Positions 59,661 to 64,000 of a stretch of DNA of 64,000 nucleotides are shown here, piece by piece. The notes under the pieces were generated by a model, which made no database searches, was not told the origin of the DNA, and was given only the letters and a program-made list of their open reading frames with translations. The DNA is taken from positions 84,639 to 148,638 of the forward strand of contig NZ_VLTJ01000010.1 in the NCBI RefSeq assembly GCF_007558815.1, in the 5' to 3' direction. The first letter of the stretch is position 1; each line of letters starts with the position of its first letter. The stretch is from Verticiella sediminum (lineage in GTDB: Bacteria; Pseudomonadota; Gammaproteobacteria; Burkholderiales; Burkholderiaceae_B). The position numbers and the translations under genes are program-made.

Positions 59661-61340
59661 GTGGCCCGTGTTCCTCTGTACATGCGTCCCGCGCCGGATT
59701 GGGAGCCCCACGAGCGCCCAACCATGCCGGGTTCGCCCGCCATGCCTTCCCACCGCCTGCGCACGCGCATCGCCTATGCGCTGGTCGCGCTGCTGGTCGG
59801 CATCACGGGCGGGCTGGGCAACGCCATGGTCACGGTCAACCTGGCCGCCTTCCAGGGCCACCTCGGGCTGACGCCCATCGAAGGCGCCTGGCTGCCGGCC
59901 GCCTACTTGATGGTCAACATGTCGGCCAACCTGCTGCTGCTCAAGTTCCGCCAGCAGTTCGGCCTGCGCCTCTATGCCGAGATCGGCCTGGCGCTGTATG
60001 CGGCGCTCACCATCAGCTATCTCTTCGTGCAGAGCCTGCCGATGGCGATCTTCGTGCGCGCGGCCAGCGGCTTTGCCGGCGCGACCACGACCACCCTGTG
60101 CGTGCTCTACATGCTGCAGGCGGCGCCGCGCGAGCACATCGTCAAGACGCTGGTGATCGGCATGGGCATCTCGCAGTTGGCGGTGCCGCTCGCCTGGATA
60201 CTGTCGCCGGCCCTGCTCGACATGGGCGACTGGAGCCGGCTGTATGCGTTCGAAGCCGGGCTGGCGCTGTGCGCGCTGGCCGCCGTCGTCGTGCTCAAGC
60301 TGCCGCCGGGCCAGCACGTCAAGGCGTTCGAGCCGCTGGATTTCGTCACCTTCGCGCTGCTCATGCCGGCCCTGGCCCTGCTTGCCGCGGTGCTCGCGCA
60401 GGGCCGCCTGCAGTGGTGGACCGAAGCGCCCTGGCTCGCCTGGGCGCTGGTGGCGAGCGTGCTCCTGTTCTCGCTTTCCTTCTACATCGAGCATCATCGC
60501 GCCACCCCCTTGCTGCAGACGCGCTGGCTGGGCACGGCCGACACGCTGCGCTTCGCCTTCGGCGCGATCGCCATGCGCTTCATCCTTGCCGAGCAGAATT
60601 ACGGTGCGGTGGGCCTGATGCAGGCCCTGGGCATGGGCGGCGACCAATTGCGCCTGCTCTATGTGCTGATCCTGCTCGGGCTGATCGCCGGCCTCCTGAC
60701 CAGCGCCTTCACCTTCGGCCCGGCGGCCGGCAACCGGCTCATCCTCGCTTCCATCCTCCTGATCGCGGGCGGTGCCTTCCTGGACGCCCATGCCTCCAAT
60801 CTGACGCGGCCGGTGAACCTGCTGCTCAGCCAGACCATGCTCGCCTTCGCCGGCGGCCTGTTCCTCGGCCCCATGTTGCTCTCGGGCGTGACGAAGGCCC
60901 TGGCCAACGGGCCGAACTATCTGGTGAGCTTCATCGTGCTCTTCTCGATCACGCAGAGCCTGGGCGGCCTGGCCGGCTCGGCGGTGTTCGGCACTTACCA
61001 GACCGCGCGCCAGACCTACCACGTGCAGCGCCTGGCCGAGCAGCTCTCGCCCACCGAACCATTGGTCGCCCAGCGCGTCCAGGCGCAGGCGCAGCGCTAT
61101 GCCGGCGGCACCCCGGACCCGGGCCGGCGCGAGCGCCAGGGCACCACGCAGCTCGCCCAGACGGTCGTGCGCGAAGCCACGGTGCTGGCCTACAACGATG
61201 TCTTTCGCCTGATCGGCGCCTTCGCCATCGCGGTCTTCACCTGGACCTATTTCCATTCCTGGCGCGACCGGCGCCGGGCGGCCGCCGCCGCCGCCTCCCC
61301 GGCCGCGACCGCAGACGCCTCCACCACGACAAGCTCCTGA
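59661..61340 (+). CDS. EmrB-type MFS multidrug exporter (DHA2 family)
   Basis: This 559-residue inner-membrane transporter has about 14 hydrophobic segments. The start is a GTG (59661); an ATG seven codons later (59682) is an alternative. The loop motif GNAMVTVNLAAFQGHLG and the later TYQTARQTYHVQRLAEQLS-type C-terminal segment fit the DHA2 family that pairs with EmrA. It precedes the EmrA-type adaptor by seven bases and works as the proton-driven pump of a tripartite system. Confidence 0.92.
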   Translation: MARVPLYMRPAPDWEPHERPTMPGSPAMPSHRLRTRIAYALVALLVGITGGLGNAMVTVNLAAFQGHLGLTPIEGAWLPAAYLMVNMSANLLLLKFRQQFGLRLYAEIGLALYAALTISYLFVQSLPMAIFVRAASGFAGATTTTLCVLYMLQAAPREHIVKTLVIGMGISQLAVPLAWILSPALLDMGDWSRLYAFEAGLALCALAAVVVLKLPPGQHVKAFEPLDFVTFALLMPALALLAAVLAQGRLQWWTEAPWLAWALVASVLLFSLSFYIEHHRATPLLQTRWLGTADTLRFAFGAIAMRFILAEQNYGAVGLMQALGMGGDQLRLLYVLILLGLIAGLLTSAFTFGPAAGNRLILASILLIAGGAFLDAHASNLTRPVNLLLSQTMLAFAGGLFLGPMLLSGVTKALANGPNYLVSFIVLFSITQSLGGLAGSAVFGTYQTARQTYHVQRLAEQLSPTEPLVAQRVQAQAQRYAGGTPDPGRRERQGTTQLAQTVVREATVLAYNDVFRLIGAFAIAVFTWTYFHSWRDRRRAAAAAASPAATADASTTTSS

Positions 61341-61347
61341 GAACATC

Positions 61348-62508
61348 ATGTCCACCACACCCGCCACCGCTGCAGCCGTGCCTCCCGAACGGCCGGGAGA
61401 CGCGCCAGAGCGCGCGCAGCCGCCCGCGCCCGAGCCCATTCCCAAGATCCTCAAGCCGCACCCGCGCACCGTGATCGTGATGGCCCTGGTGGCGCTGGCC
61501 GGCGTGCTCGCCATCCTGTACGCCTGGCAGCTCTGGCCGTTCGTGAGCGATGTGGTGAGTACCGACAACGCCTATGTCCGGGGCCAGATCACGGTGCTTG
61601 CGCCCCAGGTGAACGGCTACGTGGGCGAGGTGGCGGTGCAGGACTTCGCCCAGGTCCGCGCGAACGACGTGCTCGTGCGCATCGACGAGCGCATCTACCG
61701 TCAGCGCGTGGCGCAGGCCGAAGCCCAGGTGGCGGCGGCGCATGCCGGGCTGGACAACGTCGCGCAGAGCCTGGCCTCGGGCAAGGCCACGCTGGCCTCG
61801 CGCCAGGCCGAGCTGTCGTCGGCGCAGGCCGAATACCAACGGGCGCGGGCGGACGAGGCACGCGTCAACGAACTGGCCAGCCGCGGGTCGGTGTCCAACC
61901 GCGAGCGCGACCAGATCCGCGCGGCCGCGCGGGCCGCCGCCGCGCACGTCAAGCAGGCCGAGGCGGCGATCGACATCGCGCGGCAGGACATCGCGGCCAC
62001 CGAGGTGTCGCGCGGCGGGCGCGAGGCCGACGTGGAGCTGGCCGAGGCCACCCTGCGCCTGGCGCGCATCGACCTGGACAACACCGTGATCCGCGCGCCG
62101 CGCGACGGCCAGGTCGGCGAAGTCGGCGTGCGCCAGGGCCAGTACGTCGCCGCGGGCACGCAACTCGTCTACCTGGTGCCGCGCCAGACCTGGATCGTCG
62201 CCAACTACAAGGAAACGCAGACCTACGCGATGCGCCACGGCCAGCCGGTGCGCTTTGCCGTGGACGGGCTGCCGGGCGACACCTTCCGCGGCTGCGTCGA
62301 GCGCATCTCGCCCGCCACCGGCTCGGAATTCAGCCTGCTGCGCCCGGACAACGCGACCGGCAACTTCACCAAGGTCGTGCAGCGCATCCCCGTGCGCATC
62401 GCCATCGATCCCGACCAGCCCGACGTGGAGCGGCTGCGTCCCGGCATGTCGGTGGTCACGCGCGTGGATACCTCGGTGCGCGAGCCGGCCGGGGAGTGCG
62501 GATCATGA
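61348..62508 (+). CDS. EmrA/HlyD-type membrane fusion protein
   Basis: This 386-residue protein has a single N-terminal transmembrane segment (about residues 45-65) and a biotinyl-lipoyl domain split around a coiled-coil hairpin (YVRGQITVLAPQVNGYVGEV and, after the coiled coil, VIRAPRDGQVGEVGVRQGQY). It bridges the EmrB pump and the outer-membrane channel. Its stop overlaps the next gene's ATG (ATGA, 62505-62508). Confidence 0.94.
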   Translation: MSTTPATAAAVPPERPGDAPERAQPPAPEPIPKILKPHPRTVIVMALVALAGVLAILYAWQLWPFVSDVVSTDNAYVRGQITVLAPQVNGYVGEVAVQDFAQVRANDVLVRIDERIYRQRVAQAEAQVAAAHAGLDNVAQSLASGKATLASRQAELSSAQAEYQRARADEARVNELASRGSVSNRERDQIRAAARAAAAHVKQAEAAIDIARQDIAATEVSRGGREADVELAEATLRLARIDLDNTVIRAPRDGQVGEVGVRQGQYVAAGTQLVYLVPRQTWIVANYKETQTYAMRHGQPVRFAVDGLPGDTFRGCVERISPATGSEFSLLRPDNATGNFTKVVQRIPVRIAIDPDQPDVERLRPGMSVVTRVDTSVREPAGECGS

Positions 62509-63983
62509 TCGCCATCGGTTCGCGCGGACGCGGCCCGGGCCTGGCCTGGATCGGCCTGGCGCTTTGCGGTGCCCTTCTTGCCGGCTGCGCGCCCATGCAG
62601 CCGCCCCGGCCTTCGGCTGCGCGCGTGGACGCCCCGGCCGACTGGCGGGCCCCGGCCGAGACCCAGGCGCCGGTCATGCCGACCTGGTGGCAGGCGTTCG
62701 GCGATGCCCGGTTGAATGCGCTCGTCGAGCGCGCGCTCGCCAACAACACCGACGTGCTGAGCGCGATGGCGCGCGTGGACGAAGCCCGTGCGCAGGCCCG
62801 CCTGGCCGCCATCGACACCGCGCCGCGAGTCGACGGCGTGCTCAGCGCCCAGCGCAGCCAGTCGCTCTCGGCCACCGGCCTGGCCGCCTCGAGCACGGTC
62901 CAGCCGACACTGCAGGTTTCCTACGAAGCGGACGTCTGGGGCAGGCTGCGCGATCTGCGCGATGCCGCGGTGCTCGGCGCGCAGGCCACGCAGACCGATC
63001 TGCAGACCGTGCGCCTGGCGGTGGCCGCCACGGTGGCGCGCTCCTACGTCGAACTGCTGGCGCTGGACCGGCAACTGCAGGTCACGCGCAGCACGGTCCA
63101 GGCGCGCGCCGATGCCCTGCGCATCGCGCGCGACCGCGCCGAGCTGGGCTACACCTCCCAGCTCGAATTGACCCAGGCCGAGGCCGAGCACGCGGCGGCC
63201 GAACAGTTGATCCCTGGCCTGGAACAGCAGATCGCCGACCAGGAGAACGCGATCCGCCTGTTGAGCGGCGACCCTCCGGGGCCGGTCGAGCGCGCCGCCG
63301 TCGACGCCGAACTGGCCATGCCGGCCACGCCTGGCGCCTTGCCGGCCCAACTGCTGGAGCGCCGGCCCGACCTCTTTGCCGCGCAGGCCCGCCTCGCGGC
63401 CAGCGATGCCACGCTGGCCGCCGAGCGCGCCCGCTTCTTCCCGCAGGTGCAGTTGTCCGCCAGTCTGGGGCGGCTTTTCGCGAGCGGCCTGAGCTTCGAC
63501 CCCGCCACCGTGTGGACGGTCGGCGGCAGCGTGCTGGCGCCGCTGTTCGACCGCGACCGCCTGCGCGCCGGCATGGACGCGGCCACGGCGCGCCGGAACC
63601 AGGCGGCCTACGCCTATCGCGCCGCCGCACTGAGCGCCTTCAAGGAAGTCGAAGCGGCGCTGCTGGGCATCCAGCGCTACGACGCCGAGATCGCGCGGGC
63701 AAGCGAACGCCGCGAGGTGCTGGCGCGTTCGCTGGAGATCGCACGCGACCGCTATCGCGCAGGGTACTCTTCCTATCTCGCCGAACTGGACGCCCAGCGC
63801 ACGCTCTTCGATGTCGAACTCGCGCTGGTGCGGCTGCGGGCGGCCCGCCACCAGGCCCTGATCGATCTCTACCAGGCGCTGGGCGGCGGCTGGTCCGCGA
63901 CCGCGGCGTCCGCGCACGACCACGGGCAAAGCGCAAGCCTCGCCGTTTACGGCGAGAAAGCTCCCGACGTCAGGCGGGAGTGA
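62505..63983 (+). CDS. NodT-type outer-membrane efflux lipoprotein
   Basis: This 492-residue protein has a lipobox (LLAGC) after a signal sequence and TWWQAFGDARLNALVERALANN typical of NodT family channels. Two repeated coiled-coil/beta regions follow (YEADVWGRLRDLRDAAV; FDRDRLRAGMDAA). It provides the outer-membrane channel of the exporter. The ATG at 62505 overlaps the EmrA stop. Two inverted repeats lie inside its last codons (63939-63980). The stop is at 63981-63983 and is followed by a GGAGG sequence at the window edge. Confidence 0.93.
   Translation: MIAIGSRGRGPGLAWIGLALCGALLAGCAPMQPPRPSAARVDAPADWRAPAETQAPVMPTWWQAFGDARLNALVERALANNTDVLSAMARVDEARAQARLAAIDTAPRVDGVLSAQRSQSLSATGLAASSTVQPTLQVSYEADVWGRLRDLRDAAVLGAQATQTDLQTVRLAVAATVARSYVELLALDRQLQVTRSTVQARADALRIARDRAELGYTSQLELTQAEAEHAAAEQLIPGLEQQIADQENAIRLLSGDPPGPVERAAVDAELAMPATPGALPAQLLERRPDLFAAQARLAASDATLAAERARFFPQVQLSASLGRLFASGLSFDPATVWTVGGSVLAPLFDRDRLRAGMDAATARRNQAAYAYRAAALSAFKEVEAALLGIQRYDAEIARASERREVLARSLEIARDRYRAGYSSYLAELDAQRTLFDVELALVRLRAARHQALIDLYQALGGGWSATAASAHDHGQSASLAVYGEKAPDVRRE
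63939..63980 (+). terminator. Two hairpins in the last codons of the outer-membrane channel gene
   Basis: CTCGCCG-TTTA-CGGCGAG (63939-63956) and CTCCCG-ACGTCAGG-CGGGAG (63961-63980) are perfect inverted repeats ending at the stop codon. They could be REP-like or terminator structures invading the 3' end. No T-tract is visible before the window ends, so termination is not established. Confidence 0.4.
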
Positions 63984-64000
63984 CTCATTCTGGAGGTAGT

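Overview
This 64-kb window is GC-rich, almost fully coding bacterial DNA. It most resembles the chromosome of an environmental member of the Alcaligenaceae (Bordetella/Achromobacter group, Betaproteobacteria). The pointers are four Bug/TctC-type solute-binding proteins without adjacent Tct membrane subunits, many LysR/GntR/IclR/TetR-controlled catabolic operons, a CX14CX2C-type QueE, and a GC-rich interspersed repeat. The placement is an inference from gene content. I see no rRNA, tRNA, CRISPR array, transposase, integrase or phage gene.

Layout. 1-3,034: the end of a small membrane protein, the queuosine precursor operon queC-queE-queD (minus) with 81-bp repeats read through as the QueC tail, and a gamma-carbonic-anhydrase-like gene. 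3,063-8,093: a translationally coupled catabolic operon (Bug protein, TauD-like dioxygenase, LeuC/LeuD-type hydratase) divergent from a GntR/UTRA regulator. 8,131-11,765: a siderophore-type TonB receptor with a distant upstream Fur-box-like site, and an isocitrate lyase/PEP mutase-family lyase. 11,835-17,789: an FAD-linked oxidase, a sulfatase and a second Bug protein divergent from a LysR regulator, then hpd. 18,129-28,312: a LysR regulator divergent from amidohydrolase, alpha/beta-hydrolase and Bug genes, followed by an acyl-CoA block (SDR, enoyl-CoA hydratase, two acyl-CoA dehydrogenases, ADP-forming acyl-CoA synthetase). 28,316-33,307: a second acyl-CoA block on the minus strand (esterase, MaoC-type dehydratase, AMP-forming ligase, crotonase, TetR), divergent from a complete branched-chain-type ABC importer (33,534-38,555).

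38,714-39,946 is a membrane diguanylate cyclase. 39,873-47,632 is a LysR-controlled minus-strand operon: Bug protein, FAH-family enzyme, FMN alpha-hydroxy-acid dehydrogenase, TauD-family dioxygenase, TPP-dependent enzyme and a signal-less ModA-like protein. A 26-bp inverted repeat lies between the regulator and the Bug gene. This is the best candidate for an undescribed pathway, since it pairs 2-hydroxy-acid oxidation with TPP-dependent 2-oxo-acid chemistry. 47,858-50,086 holds a beta-lactamase-fold hydrolase and a YbaY/META lipoprotein.

50,380-56,475 is a histidine-related operon: IclR regulator, amino-acid ABC importer, HutD, HutF and HutG. hutH, hutU and hutI are not in the window. 56,485-58,500 is a DUF4139 protein. 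The gene-free interval after it contains a phased array of CTGTGGATA-like units that includes one perfect and two near-perfect DnaA boxes. 58,985-63,983 is a TetR-controlled EmrB/EmrA/NodT tripartite drug exporter. Starts were chosen from ribosome-binding sites, ATGA overlaps and family alignment; uncertain ones are flagged in the entries.
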